40,820 bases of DNA from CBCPNA01 sp965120415. Its GTDB lineage: Bacteria; Bacillota; Clostridia; Lachnospirales; CAG-274. The DNA lies in NCBI GenBank assembly GCA_965120415.1, contig CBCPNA010000065.1, forward strand, positions 1 through 40,820, given 5' to 3'. A model generated the notes under the pieces. That model was not told where the DNA came from, searched no databases, and saw only the letters and a program-made list of their open reading frames with translations. Below are positions 33,183 to 40,692 of this stretch, piece by piece; the stretch's first letter is position 1, and every line of letters begins with the position of its first letter. The translations under genes were made by a program, and so were the position numbers.

Positions 33183-34313
33183 ATGAAAAAAATTATAATA
33201 TTTATAATTTTTATAATATCATTTTTTAGCACAAAATGCATTTTAGCAAATGATACACAAGATGCACAATTAGAAATTTTGGATGAATTACAAATAGAAA
33301 ATTATGATAAATCGCTAGAAGATGAAATATTAAGCGGGCTTGATTTTAGCTTTTCAGGCTTTGTTAAAGGTATTATAACAGGCGAATATGATTTTAACAC
33401 CAAAAATATTTTTAATTATATAATGTCTTATTTATTTAAAGAAATTTTGATTAATTCTAAAATAATAAAAAACATAGCCCTAATAGCTATATTATGCTCT
33501 TTTTTAAAAGCATTAACAGATAGCTTTAAAAATAAAGGGGTTACAGAAATAGGCTTTTACGCAGGGTACACTGTTATAGCAATGCTTGTTATTAATTCTT
33601 TTAATTTAGCTTTAAATATAATAACGGAGGCAACCACAAGCATTTGTAATATAATAAATACCCTAGTACCTCTTTTAAGTGCAGTCCTTTTTATATCTTC
33701 AGATAGTATTAGCGCATTAAGCTTTATAATTATTATTGTTGTGCTTATAAATATTTTTAATTTTGCGATAAATAATATTTTTGTACCTTTAATGCAATTT
33801 ATTTTAATATTAAATATAGTAAATTACATAACCCCAAAAGAAGTTTTAAATAAGCTTATTGGCTTTTTAAAATGGCTAGCAATTTTTGTTGTAAGAGCGC
33901 TTGCTATTATACTTACCTTTGTAATATCTTTTCAAAAAATAACTTCTCCTATAACAAACACTATTATAAACAAAACAGCGAAAACAGCGATAAATTTTGT
34001 ACCTATAGTTGGCGATGTAATAAACGGAGCTATAGATAGTGTTATGAATTTTGTTTATTTAATAAAAGGGGCAGTTGGTATAGGGATTATTGTTATAATA
34101 TTAATAGCTTGTATTTTTCCTATTTTAAAGCTTATATGCTTTATTTTTATATATAAAATAACAGCTATACTTATAGAGCCTATTAGCGATAGAAGGATAA
34201 CATCTTGCATAGATAGTAACGGAGAATATAGCAAAATGCTTGTTTCTACCTTAGTCACTTTTGTTTTTTTATTTATACTGCTTATAGCTATAATGCTTTC
34301 TATAACATCTTAA
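33183..34313 (+). CDS. spoIIIAE: Stage III sporulation protein AE
   Basis: A 376-residue multi-pass protein of the SpoIIIA complex. An N-terminal signal sequence (1-22, cleavage likely near ILA-ND) precedes an extracytoplasmic segment and about seven membrane helices (from residue 95). The LVPLLSAVLF and PFIxLKWL-like segment (IGFLKWLAIFVV) match the family. GGGAGG is upstream, ten bases after spoIIIAD. Confidence 0.94.
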   Translation: MKKIIIFIIFIISFFSTKCILANDTQDAQLEILDELQIENYDKSLEDEILSGLDFSFSGFVKGIITGEYDFNTKNIFNYIMSYLFKEILINSKIIKNIALIAILCSFLKALTDSFKNKGVTEIGFYAGYTVIAMLVINSFNLALNIITEATTSICNIINTLVPLLSAVLFISSDSISALSFIIIIVVLINIFNFAINNIFVPLMQFILILNIVNYITPKEVLNKLIGFLKWLAIFVVRALAIILTFVISFQKITSPITNTIINKTAKTAINFVPIVGDVINGAIDSVMNFVYLIKGAVGIGIIVIILIACIFPILKLICFIFIYKITAILIEPISDRRITSCIDSNGEYSKMLVSTLVTFVFLFILLIAIMLSITS

Positions 34314-34326
34314 AGGAGGAAAAATT

Positions 34327-34872
34327 TTGATAAGCTATTTTTATACATATTTAAAAAATGTTGTATTATTTTTATTATTTGTAACATTTTTACAAACAAT
34401 AATACCAACAAAAAAATATGCAAATTATATACAGCTAATTTTTGGTATTATATTAATATTTATAATGCTTAATCCTTTAAAAGATTTTTTAACAAATTTT
34501 AAAAAAGTAGATTTTGATAAATTTTATGATGAAATTTTTGATACATATAAATTAGAAGATTATAATATAGAAGAATATTATGAAATAAAAAATGAAATAG
34601 TTTTAAATGCATATAAAGATAATATAAAAAATAAATTAGAAAAAGAAATTGGTAATAAATACGATATAAACGACATAATAATAGATTTAGAAAAAGATAA
34701 AAAAGATGATATATTTATAAAAAAATTAAACATTTATCTAAATATACAAAATACAAATTCTTATGATGCTTTTGATAATGAAGAAATAGCAAAAGATAAG
34801 CAAAATATTAAAAATATTGTTTCAAACTTCTATAATATAGATATTGATAATATATTTATAGAAATAACATAG
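34327..34872 (+). CDS. spoIIIAF: Stage III sporulation protein AF
   Basis: A 181-residue bitopic protein with two N-terminal membrane helices (8-26 and 36-54, with the conserved NPLKDFL following) and a C-terminal extracytoplasmic ring-building motif-like domain rich in Lys, Asn and Ile. It starts at TTG; AAAGGAGG lies 7-13 bases upstream. The C-terminal half is more divergent than its neighbours and very Asn/Lys-rich, reflecting the base composition. Confidence 0.88.
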   Translation: MISYFYTYLKNVVLFLLFVTFLQTIIPTKKYANYIQLIFGIILIFIMLNPLKDFLTNFKKVDFDKFYDEIFDTYKLEDYNIEEYYEIKNEIVLNAYKDNIKNKLEKEIGNKYDINDIIIDLEKDKKDDIFIKKLNIYLNIQNTNSYDAFDNEEIAKDKQNIKNIVSNFYNIDIDNIFIEIT

Positions 34873-34899
34873 GAGGAAAGGTGATGATTTAATAGACAA

Positions 34900-35448
34900 A
34901 TGAATTTTTTAAGAAAATTATTTCAAGATAAGAAAAATAGATACAATATTATAGCTATATTTTTTATAGGTGTTTTATTAATTTATTTTAGCAAAGATTT
35001 AAAAACAGTAGATACTAAAATTTATGAAAGCGAAGAAGAAATAAATATAGAAACAGACAATTTTGAAGATGATTATGAAACAAAACTTGCCCAAAAGATG
35101 GAAAATATTTTATCAAAAGTAGAAGGAGCAGGCGAAGTTTCTGTTTTGCTCACTTTAGAAACAAGCAAAGAAATTGTTACAAAAGATGATTATACAAAAG
35201 AAAGCCAAACAAGCATTTCAGAAGATACAGGCAAAAGGCAAGATGTAACAAAAAAAGAAGAAACAGAAACGGTAAAAATAAACGGCGACCAGCCCCTTGT
35301 ATTAAAAGAAATTAGCCCCAAAATAGCTGGAGTTTTAATTGTAGCCGAGGGAGGAAACGATATATATGTAAAAAGTGCTTTAATTAATGCAGTAAAAACA
35401 TTATTAAATATTGATATACATAAAATAGAAGTTTTAGGAATGAAATAG
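34900..35448 (+). CDS. spoIIIAG: Stage III sporulation protein AG
   Basis: SpoIIIAG forms the large ring of the mother-cell channel. The 182 residues have one membrane helix (17-33) and a ring-building-motif domain (YETKLAQKMENILSKVEGAG and VSVLLTLE, then IAGVLIVAEGGND). The ATG at 34900 lies about 14 bases from the GGTGAT site, which is too far. An ATG at 34884 has ideal spacing to AGGAGG (34871-34876) but reads ATG ATT TAA. Deleting one T would join it in frame as MINRQ to this start. So the gene is probably translated less well here, or the sequence has an extra T. Confidence 0.9.
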   Translation: MNFLRKLFQDKKNRYNIIAIFFIGVLLIYFSKDLKTVDTKIYESEEEINIETDNFEDDYETKLAQKMENILSKVEGAGEVSVLLTLETSKEIVTKDDYTKESQTSISEDTGKRQDVTKKEETETVKINGDQPLVLKEISPKIAGVLIVAEGGNDIYVKSALINAVKTLLNIDIHKIEVLGMK

Positions 35449-35459
35449 GAGGAATTTAT

Positions 35460-36050
35460 ATGTTTGCATTAAAAAAAAATCAGGTTGTTATAACAGCATT
35501 AGTTTTAATGATAGGTACAGCAGGATATTTAAATTATATGGATAGTAAAAAATCAGAGCCTACAGAAGTTTTGCTAAATGACGATGATATAACGGGGCTT
35601 ATACCAGATAGCGATTTTTATACAGAAGATACTTTAGAAGTAGACTCTAGCACAGAAGATGACGCTGGTACAGCCGTTTTTGTTAATAGTACAATGGATA
35701 CATCTTATTTTGTCCAAGCTAAGCTAGAAAGAGAACAATCAAGAGCAAAACAAAAAGATATTTTAACAGAAATGATAAATAACGATAACATAGATGATGA
35801 AAAAAAATCAGAGGCGGCAGAGGAAATGCTAAAAATACAAGAAAGAATAGAAAAAGAAACAGCAGCAGAGGCTATGATAGAGGCAAAAGGCTTTGATGAA
35901 GTTTATGTAAGAATTGACGATGATACAGTCGATGTTGTTGTTAATAAAACAGAACTAAGCGAAAGCGAAATAGCACAGATAGAAGATATAGTTAAAAGAA
36001 AAACAGGAATAAGCGTAGAAAATATAAGGATTAGTCCTATAAAAAATTAA
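35460..36050 (+). CDS. spoIIIAH: Stage III sporulation protein AH
   Basis: SpoIIIAH is the mother-cell partner that meets SpoIIQ from the forespore. The 196 residues carry one N-terminal membrane helix (9-26), an acidic linker (31-75), a helical segment (QAKLEREQSRAKQKDILTEM) and the ring-building-motif fold at the C-terminus (ELSESEIAQIEDIVKRKTG). AGGAGG sits upstream, 11 bases after spoIIIAG. It is the last gene of the operon before a terminator. Confidence 0.94.
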   Translation: MFALKKNQVVITALVLMIGTAGYLNYMDSKKSEPTEVLLNDDDITGLIPDSDFYTEDTLEVDSSTEDDAGTAVFVNSTMDTSYFVQAKLEREQSRAKQKDILTEMINNDNIDDEKKSEAAEEMLKIQERIEKETAAEAMIEAKGFDEVYVRIDDDTVDVVVNKTELSESEIAQIEDIVKRKTGISVENIRISPIKN

Positions 36051-36054
36051 ATGG

Positions 36055-36085
36055 TAAGCTGCGATTTAGGCAGCTTATTTTATTT
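36055..36085 (+). terminator. Terminator of the spoIIIA operon
   Basis: TAAGCTGC pairs with GCAGCTTA (loop GATTTAG) and is followed by TTTTATTT. The stem begins five bases after the spoIIIAH stop. Confidence 0.85.
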
Positions 36086-36192
36086 AATATAAATTATAAT
36101 AAATTATAAAAATTTTAATTATATAAAATTATATAAATAAGTTTAAAGGATAAAGGGTGTAGTAAAATCTATATACTTATTATTTTTGCACA

Positions 36193-36221
36193 TTGACAGA
36201 GCTTTAAAAATGCAGTAATAT
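36193..36221 (+). promoter_or_regulatory. Sigma-A promoter of the following unrecognised gene
   Basis: A perfect TTGACA (36193-36198), a 17-base spacer and TAATAT (36216-36221). It lies about 30 bases before the ATG at 36254 and separates that gene from sporulation control. Confidence 0.7.
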
Positions 36222-36253
36222 TATGTTATATGTATAAGTTAGGAGGTTTTTGC

Positions 36254-37048
36254 ATGAATCATAGTATACAAAAAAATAACAAATCAATAAATTTTAAAAT
36301 AACTAAAAATGATTTACTAGTAAATCGTAATATTTTTGAAAAAGATATGAGCCTTGCCAAAATAAATTATGCATACAAAATAACAAAAACTGTACAAGGC
36401 TTTTTATTAACCCCAAAAAGATTTTTTAAGCAAGCTTTTTTTCATAAAAATATTTACAATAACTATACAAATAACTATAATACAAATGATTATACATTAA
36501 TTACACAGTCTAAAGCAACAACCATGCAAGAGCTTTTAGAAGAAATAAATACCTTAAACGAAGAAATTAAAAGAACAAAACAAGAATACGATTTATCACA
36601 AAATAAAGATGATGAAAAGTATAAGGATTTATTAGCTAAAAAAAGCGCATTTATAACTCAAAGGCTAAATGCCTTAAGCCAAAGATTTGATGAGCTTAAT
36701 GAAGGCAACGATACAAATCTAGAAGATGATAGCATAGCAAAGCCACAAATGCAAAGCCAGGTTATACAAACAGCTGCGCAAACTCAAGGAGCAAAGCAAG
36801 GCGCCTTAGGCAAAGGCATAGTTATTGAAGATGACGATAATCAAATAGATATTTTAATAAAAATTATAACGCAAAATATTAAGCAAAAAATAAATGCAGA
36901 ATCTATTTCAGACTTTTTTTCAAAAACAAAAGATACTGTTATTAATAAAGCTAAAAAAATGAAAAAGCGCAAAAAGGTAAAATTTAATGCTAACCTTGAT
37001 TCAAGAAAGATTAAAATAATTTTTTTAAACAATAAAACGATAAAATAA
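36254..37048 (+). CDS. Unrecognised coiled-coil protein
   Basis: A 264-residue cytoplasmic-looking protein without membrane segments. The ATG at 36254 has AGGAGG seven bases upstream; an in-frame ATG at 36230 lies before that site and is rejected. Layout: a basic, Asn/Lys-rich N-terminus; a Tyr/Asn-rich stretch (IYNNYTNNYNTNDY, near 68-82); a coiled coil (about 90-150, LLEEINTLNEEIKRTKQEYD); a Gln/Ala-rich linker (QMQSQVIQTAAQTQGAKQGA); an acidic spot (IEDDD); and a very basic C-terminus (KKMKKRKKVKF). The basic tail could bind nucleic acid or membrane. It has its own sigma-A promoter and terminator, so it is not part of spoIIIA. I recognise no family. Confidence 0.75.
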   Translation: MNHSIQKNNKSINFKITKNDLLVNRNIFEKDMSLAKINYAYKITKTVQGFLLTPKRFFKQAFFHKNIYNNYTNNYNTNDYTLITQSKATTMQELLEEINTLNEEIKRTKQEYDLSQNKDDEKYKDLLAKKSAFITQRLNALSQRFDELNEGNDTNLEDDSIAKPQMQSQVIQTAAQTQGAKQGALGKGIVIEDDDNQIDILIKIITQNIKQKINAESISDFFSKTKDTVINKAKKMKKRKKVKFNANLDSRKIKIIFLNNKTIK

Positions 37049-37052
37049 TAAA

Positions 37053-37078
37053 AAAGCTCACTAATCTAGTGAGCTTTA
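37053..37078 (+). terminator. Terminator of the coiled-coil gene
   Basis: A 10-bp perfect stem AAAGCTCACT with AGTGAGCTTT (loop AATCT) starts five bases after the stop codon. The T tail is short (TTTATA). Confidence 0.75.
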
Positions 37079-37081
37079 TAC

Positions 37082-37116
37082 AAAATCTTAATGTTAAGTT
37101 AATATTAAGATTTTTT
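37082..37116. terminator. Second hairpin, likely shared by the convergent genes
   Basis: AAAATCTTAAT (37082-37092) pairs with ATTAAGATTTT (37104-37114) and is followed on the plus strand by TT TTGCC. It overlaps the stop codon of the minus-strand small gene, so it can act on both strands. Confidence 0.6.
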
Positions 37117-37278
37117 GCCTAAAATATAACCTAAAAATAAGCCTTTTAAAAAAATTAAAAATACTATTACACAAGATATGGTTAAAAGATTTAATTTTCT
37201 AGCATGAGGAATAAAAACTCCTTTTGATGAACATGCGTTTATTTGCTTTTTAGCTACTCTATAATGTTTTTTTGCCAT
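37105..37278 (-). CDS. 57-residue membrane protein
   Basis: A small gene with AGGAGG eight bases before its ATG and its own promoter. The protein has a basic N-terminal half (MAKKHYRVAKKQ, HARKLN) and one membrane helix in the C-terminal half (LLTISCVIVFLIFLKGLFLG), ending GKKS. The positive-inside rule would keep the N-terminus in the cytoplasm. There are two Cys (C16 and C36). No family is recognised. The good ribosome site, promoter and terminator support it as a real gene. Confidence 0.75.
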   Translation of the reverse strand: MAKKHYRVAKKQINACSSKGVFIPHARKLNLLTISCVIVFLIFLKGLFLGYILGKKS

Positions 37279-37308
37279 AGTATTACCTCCTTGTATTTTT
37301 TTTATTAT

Positions 37309-37337
37309 ATTATATCATATAAAAATACAATGTACAA
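37309..37337 (-). promoter_or_regulatory. Sigma-A promoter of the 57-residue gene
   Basis: Minus-strand TTGTAC (plus 37332-37337), a 17-base spacer, and TATAAT (plus 37309-37314) with an extended TGA directly before it. The start codon lies about 30 bases downstream. Confidence 0.75.
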
Positions 37338-37382
37338 TATTTAAATAAAATGGATTATGCTATAAAAAATTAATATTTTTAG

Positions 37383-37410
37383 TGCACAATTTAAAAAAAA
37401 CGTTTATAAT
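37383..37410 (+). promoter_or_regulatory. Promoter candidate of asnS
   Basis: TGCACA (37383-37388), a 16-base spacer and a perfect TATAAT (37405-37410), about 20 bases before the asnS start codon. The leader is too short for a T-box element. Confidence 0.55.
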
Positions 37411-37430
37411 ATAAAAAGGGAGTTGATTAT

Positions 37431-38819
37431 ATGTATATAGAAATAAAAAGTTTGTACAAAGATACAAAAAAATATTTAGATAAAAATATAGAAATTTGCG
37501 GCTGGGTTAAAACAATAAGAAGCTCTAAAAATTTTGGTTTTATAGAATTAAATGACGGGAGCTTTTTTAAAGGGGTACAAGTTGTATTTGATACTAGCCT
37601 TGAAAATTTTGCGCAAATAGAAAAGCTAGGGGTAGGCACCAGCCTTAATATTTTAGGGAAATTAATAGAAACACCAGAAAATCAACAGCCGTTTGAAATT
37701 AAAGCACTAGATATAAAAATAGAAGGAAAGGCAGATGAAACGTATCCATTACAAAAGAAAAGGCATACTTTTGAATATTTAAGAACAATAGCACATTTAA
37801 GGCCACGTACAAATACTTTCTCAGCAGTTTTTAGGGTTCGTTCTTTAATCGCTTACGCTATTCATAAATTTTTTAATGAAAGAAATTTTGTATATGTTCA
37901 CACCCCTATCATAACAGGGAGCGATTGCGAAGGGGCGGGCGAAATGTTTAAAATCACAACGCTAGATTTAAACAATATACCTACAACAGAAGATGGAAGT
38001 GTAGATTATTCTAAAGACTTTTTTGCAAAAGAAACAAGCCTTACCGTTAGTGGGCAACTATGCGCCGAGGCTTATGCGCTTGCATTTAAAAGTGTATATA
38101 CTTTTGCTCCAACTTTTAGGGCAGAAAAGTCAAATACAGCAAGGCATGCGGCAGAATTTTGGATGGTAGAGCCCGAAATTGCTTTTGCGGGCTTAAAAGA
38201 AGATATGGAGCTTGCTGAACAGTTATTAAAATATGTAATAAACTATGTTTTAGAAAATGCTAAAGAAGAAATAGAATTTTTTAATAGCTTTATAGATAAA
38301 GGGCTTATAGAAAGGCTACAAAACATAATTTCTAACGATTTTGCTAAAATAACATATACAGAGGCAATAGAAATTTTAGAAAAAGCTAATGTTAAATTTG
38401 AATATCCTGTAAAATGGGGGCTTGATTTACAAACAGAACATGAAAGATATTTAACAGAAGAAGTTTTTAAAAAGCCTGTATTTGTAACAGATTATCCAAA
38501 AGATATAAAAGCATTTTATATGAAGCTTAATAAAGATAACAAAACAGTTGCGGCTATGGATTTGCTTGTTCCGGGTATAGGAGAAATTATAGGAGGAAGC
38601 GAAAGAGAAAACAATCTAGATATTCTTAAAAATAGGATAAAAGAAATGGGGCTTAATGAAGAAGAATATAGCTGGTATCTAGAGCTAAGAAAGTACGGTG
38701 GAGCTAAACATGCCGGTTTTGGGCTTGGGTTTGAAAGGTGCGTTATGTATTTAACTGGTATTAGCAATATAAGGGACGTAATACCGTTTCCACGTACTGT
38801 GAAAAATGCAGAGTTTTAG
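37431..38819 (+). CDS. asnS: Asparaginyl-tRNA synthetase
   Basis: AsnRS charges tRNA-Asn with asparagine in the cytoplasm. The 462 residues comprise an N-terminal OB-fold anticodon-binding domain (15-105, CGWVKTIRSSKNFGFIELND) and the class IIb catalytic core: motif 1 region (FFNERNFVYVHTPIITGSDC), motif 2 (FRAEKSNTARHAAEFWMVEPE, i.e. FRAE with ARH) and motif 3 (GLGFERCVMYLTG). The ARHAAEFWMVEPE pattern and the GEMF segment distinguish AsnRS from AspRS. GGGAG lies upstream of the ATG. The NUDIX gene follows after 12 bases. Confidence 0.96.
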   Translation: MYIEIKSLYKDTKKYLDKNIEICGWVKTIRSSKNFGFIELNDGSFFKGVQVVFDTSLENFAQIEKLGVGTSLNILGKLIETPENQQPFEIKALDIKIEGKADETYPLQKKRHTFEYLRTIAHLRPRTNTFSAVFRVRSLIAYAIHKFFNERNFVYVHTPIITGSDCEGAGEMFKITTLDLNNIPTTEDGSVDYSKDFFAKETSLTVSGQLCAEAYALAFKSVYTFAPTFRAEKSNTARHAAEFWMVEPEIAFAGLKEDMELAEQLLKYVINYVLENAKEEIEFFNSFIDKGLIERLQNIISNDFAKITYTEAIEILEKANVKFEYPVKWGLDLQTEHERYLTEEVFKKPVFVTDYPKDIKAFYMKLNKDNKTVAAMDLLVPGIGEIIGGSERENNLDILKNRIKEMGLNEEEYSWYLELRKYGGAKHAGFGLGFERCVMYLTGISNIRDVIPFPRTVKNAEF

Positions 38820-38831
38820 CGAGGTTTTTAT

Positions 38832-39359
38832 ATGAAACATAAAATTTTAAAAACTGAAACATTATTTGAAGGCAAAATCTTCAATATTAAAAAAGATGAA
38901 ATACTTTTGGAAAATAATCAGACTATCTATAGAGAAATAGTGGTTAATAAAAAAGATGCCGTTGCTATTGTTCCTATCGATTTTGATGGCAATATTATTT
39001 TTGTAAAACAATATAGACACGCTACATTAAAAGAAGTTTTAGAAATACCAGCTGGGCTTATTGAAGAAGGGGAAATATTAGAAAGTGCCGCCATTAGAGA
39101 ACTAGAAGAAGAAACATCTTTTAAAGCAAATGATATAAAAAAGCTTATTACTATTTATCCGACCGTTGGTATTTGTACAGAAAAAATACACATTTTTTTG
39201 GCACAAAATTTACAAAAAGGCAATTTTAATTTTGATGAAGATGAATTTATAGAAGTTGTAAAGTATCCTTTAGATAAAGCGATAGAGCTTATATATAAAG
39301 GTGAAATTATGGACGCTAAAACGATAGCTGGGCTTTTTAGCTGTAAAAAGTTTTTATAA
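38832..39359 (+). CDS. NUDIX hydrolase, ADP-ribose pyrophosphatase type
   Basis: A 175-residue cytosolic NUDIX protein related to NudF, which hydrolyses ADP-ribose to AMP and ribose 5-phosphate. The NUDIX box GLIEEGEILESAAIRELEEE fits GX5EX7REUXEE; the glycine near the end of the consensus is Ser here (ETSF). The upstream VKQYRHATLKEVLEIPAG is the typical ADP-ribose pyrophosphatase signature. The start site (GCGAGG) is weak but spaced well. It probably shares the asnS transcript. Confidence 0.9.
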   Translation: MKHKILKTETLFEGKIFNIKKDEILLENNQTIYREIVVNKKDAVAIVPIDFDGNIIFVKQYRHATLKEVLEIPAGLIEEGEILESAAIRELEEETSFKANDIKKLITIYPTVGICTEKIHIFLAQNLQKGNFNFDEDEFIEVVKYPLDKAIELIYKGEIMDAKTIAGLFSCKKFL

Positions 39360-39407
39360 AAAGTCCACTTTCTATAAGTGTTTAAATTTTAAATTAGGAG
39401 TGATAAT

Positions 39408-39968
39408 ATGTATTATTTAAATAGTTTATTAAAAGAACATGAAAATATAGCTAATTTTATATCATGTGTAGAAATAGTATGCTTAAATATTTTTGAAAAT
39501 AAAACTTTTGAAATAGAAGAAATGGAAAAAATAATCATTTACATAGAAGATTATGTAGAAAATTATCATTATATTAAAGAAGAAAAATTCTTGTTTAAAG
39601 AAATGCAAGAAAAGTTACCTGAGATATCAGAAAAAATTATAACCCATGGCATGCTAGTTGAACACGATTTATCAAAGCTTTATTTAAGCGATATAAAGCA
39701 AAATTTTGAAATATATAAAAATACAAAACATGCAGAAAATTTGCTAAATATAATTAGTAATTTAATTTGTTATTCAAAAATGATAAAAAGACATGCAGAA
39801 AAAGAAAATAATGCCGTATTCCAATTTGGTAATAAAAATTTAGATGAAAAAACGCTAGAAGGCTTAAATGCAAGGGCTCAAAAGTTTGATTTAGAAATGC
39901 AAAATGAAATAAAAAAATGTGAAGATATATTAAATTATTTAACAAAAAAATATTTAAAAAATATTTAA
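39408..39968 (+). CDS. Hemerythrin-like domain protein
   Basis: A 186-residue all-helical protein of the hemerythrin HHE family, which binds a di-iron centre that senses or carries oxygen or nitric oxide. Ligand-type residues are arranged as expected: His in KEHENI (near 13), YHYIKEEKFLF (His and Glu near 57-64), HGMLVEHDL (near 82-88) and RHAEKENN (near 127-133). In an anaerobe it would suit oxygen or NO sensing or repair of Fe-S centres. Assignment to a particular subfamily is not possible. AGGAGTGAT lies upstream. It stands alone, 48 bases after the NUDIX gene. Confidence 0.8.
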   Translation: MYYLNSLLKEHENIANFISCVEIVCLNIFENKTFEIEEMEKIIIYIEDYVENYHYIKEEKFLFKEMQEKLPEISEKIITHGMLVEHDLSKLYLSDIKQNFEIYKNTKHAENLLNIISNLICYSKMIKRHAEKENNAVFQFGNKNLDEKTLEGLNARAQKFDLEMQNEIKKCEDILNYLTKKYLKNI

Positions 39969-39987
39969 TAAAAAATAAAATAAACTA

Positions 39988-40016
39988 TTGACATTTAAAA
40001 AATGATATTGTATAAT
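39988..40016 (+). promoter_or_regulatory. Perfect consensus sigma-A promoter of the tRNA cluster
   Basis: TTGACA (39988-39993), a 17-base spacer and TATAAT (40011-40016) match the sigma-A consensus in all 12 positions. The predicted start near 40023 lies about 23 bases before tRNA-Asp. Confidence 0.92.
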
Positions 40017-40045
40017 CATACTTGCCAGTTTGTTAGTTAGCATGT

Positions 40046-40119
40046 GGCCCAATAGCTCAGTTGGTTAGAGCGCTGGCCTGTCACGCCAGAGGTCGAGGGT
40101 TCGAGCCCCTTTTGGGTCG
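40046..40119 (+). tRNA. tRNA-Asp (GTC)
   Basis: A 74-base cloverleaf. Acceptor GGCCCAA pairs with TTGGGTC, the D-arm is AGCTCAGTTGGTTAGAGC, the anticodon stem is CTGGC/GCCAG with anticodon GTC at 40080-40082, and the T-arm carries GGTTCGAGCCCC. The discriminator base is G. CCA is not encoded. First of three tRNAs in one transcript. Confidence 0.97.
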
Positions 40120-40124
40120 CTTTT

Positions 40125-40197
40125 GGGAGTATAGCTCAGCTGGGAGAGCACCTGCCTTACAAGCAGGGGGTCACAGGTTCGAGCCCTGTTACTCCCA
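40125..40197 (+). tRNA. tRNA-Val (TAC)
   Basis: A 73-base cloverleaf five bases after tRNA-Asp. Acceptor GGGAGTA pairs with TACTCCC, anticodon stem CCTGC/GCAGG, anticodon TAC at 40158-40160, T-loop TTCGAGC. CCA is not encoded. Confidence 0.97.
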
Positions 40198-40202
40198 TAT
40201 TT

Positions 40203-40288
40203 GCCCGAATGGCGGAATTGGTAGACGCACAGGACTTAAAATCCTGCGGGAGTTAAATCCCGTACCGGTTCGATTCCGGTTTCGGGCA
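40203..40288 (+). tRNA. tRNA-Leu (TAA)
   Basis: An 86-base class II tRNA with long variable arm (CGGGAGTTAAATCCCG). Acceptor GCCCGAA pairs with TTCGGGC, anticodon stem CAGGA/TCCTG, anticodon TAA at 40237-40239, T-loop TTCGATT. It reads the UUA codon, heavily used in this AT-rich genome. Confidence 0.97.
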
Positions 40289-40293
40289 TGATT

Positions 40294-40317
40294 ACCTCTT
40301 AATACAGAGGTTTTTTA
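40294..40317 (+). terminator. Terminator of the Asp-Val-Leu tRNA operon
   Basis: ACCTCT pairs with AGAGGT around a six-base loop, followed by TTTTT. It starts five bases after tRNA-Leu, so the two tRNA-Ser genes need another promoter. Confidence 0.8.
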
Positions 40318-40475
40318 TTGCAGTAAGTAGGCTGTTTTATTTTTAATAGCTTAATATTTTAATATAGCTTACTTTACACAATCTTAATTTACCCCTTTCT
40401 TATATGTATATTTATTTTATATTTACATATAATATCATATAATATTCATAATTAATTTTTTATTTTTATTATTAA
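40318..40475 (+). promoter_or_regulatory. Promoter region of the tRNA-Ser/rRNA block
   Basis: This AT-rich spacer of 158 bases holds two TATAAT boxes at 40428-40433 and 40438-40443, created by a tandem CATATAATAT repeat. No good -35 is found at standard spacing for either. Because a terminator lies to the left, a promoter for the serine tRNAs and possibly the rRNA operon is expected here. Confidence 0.4.
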
Positions 40476-40563
40476 GGAGGATTACCCAAGTGGTTGAAGG
40501 GTCCGGTCTTGAAAACCGGTAGGTCATTAGCGTGGCGCCAGGGTTCGAATCCCTGATCCTCCG
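40476..40563 (+). tRNA. tRNA-Ser (TGA)
   Basis: An 88-base class II tRNA. Acceptor GGAGGAT pairs with ATCCTCC, anticodon stem CCGGT/ACCGG, anticodon TGA at 40510-40512, long variable arm, T-loop TTCGAAT, discriminator G as required for serine. Confidence 0.97.
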
Positions 40564-40603
40564 TTTATTTTTGCTTAAGATTTAGTTTATTTTCATTTCT
40601 TGA

Positions 40604-40692
40604 GGAGAAGTACCCAAGTGGTTTAAGGGGCTCCCCTGGAAAGGGAGTAGATTGTTAATAGCGGTGCATGGGTTCGAATCCCATCTTCTCCG
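40604..40692 (+). tRNA. tRNA-Ser (GGA)
   Basis: An 89-base class II tRNA. Acceptor GGAGAAG pairs with CTTCTCC, anticodon stem CTCCC/GGGAG, anticodon GGA at 40638-40640, long variable arm, T-loop TTCGAAT, discriminator G. It ends about 100 bases before the 16S gene. Confidence 0.97.

Noticed and set aside
37411..37430. T-box leader before asnS
   Set aside because: The promoter is about 20 bases from the start codon, leaving no room for a T-box.
40061..40291. A 76-codon open frame over the tRNA cluster
   Set aside because: It lies entirely on tRNA-Asp, tRNA-Val and tRNA-Leu and has no ribosome site.
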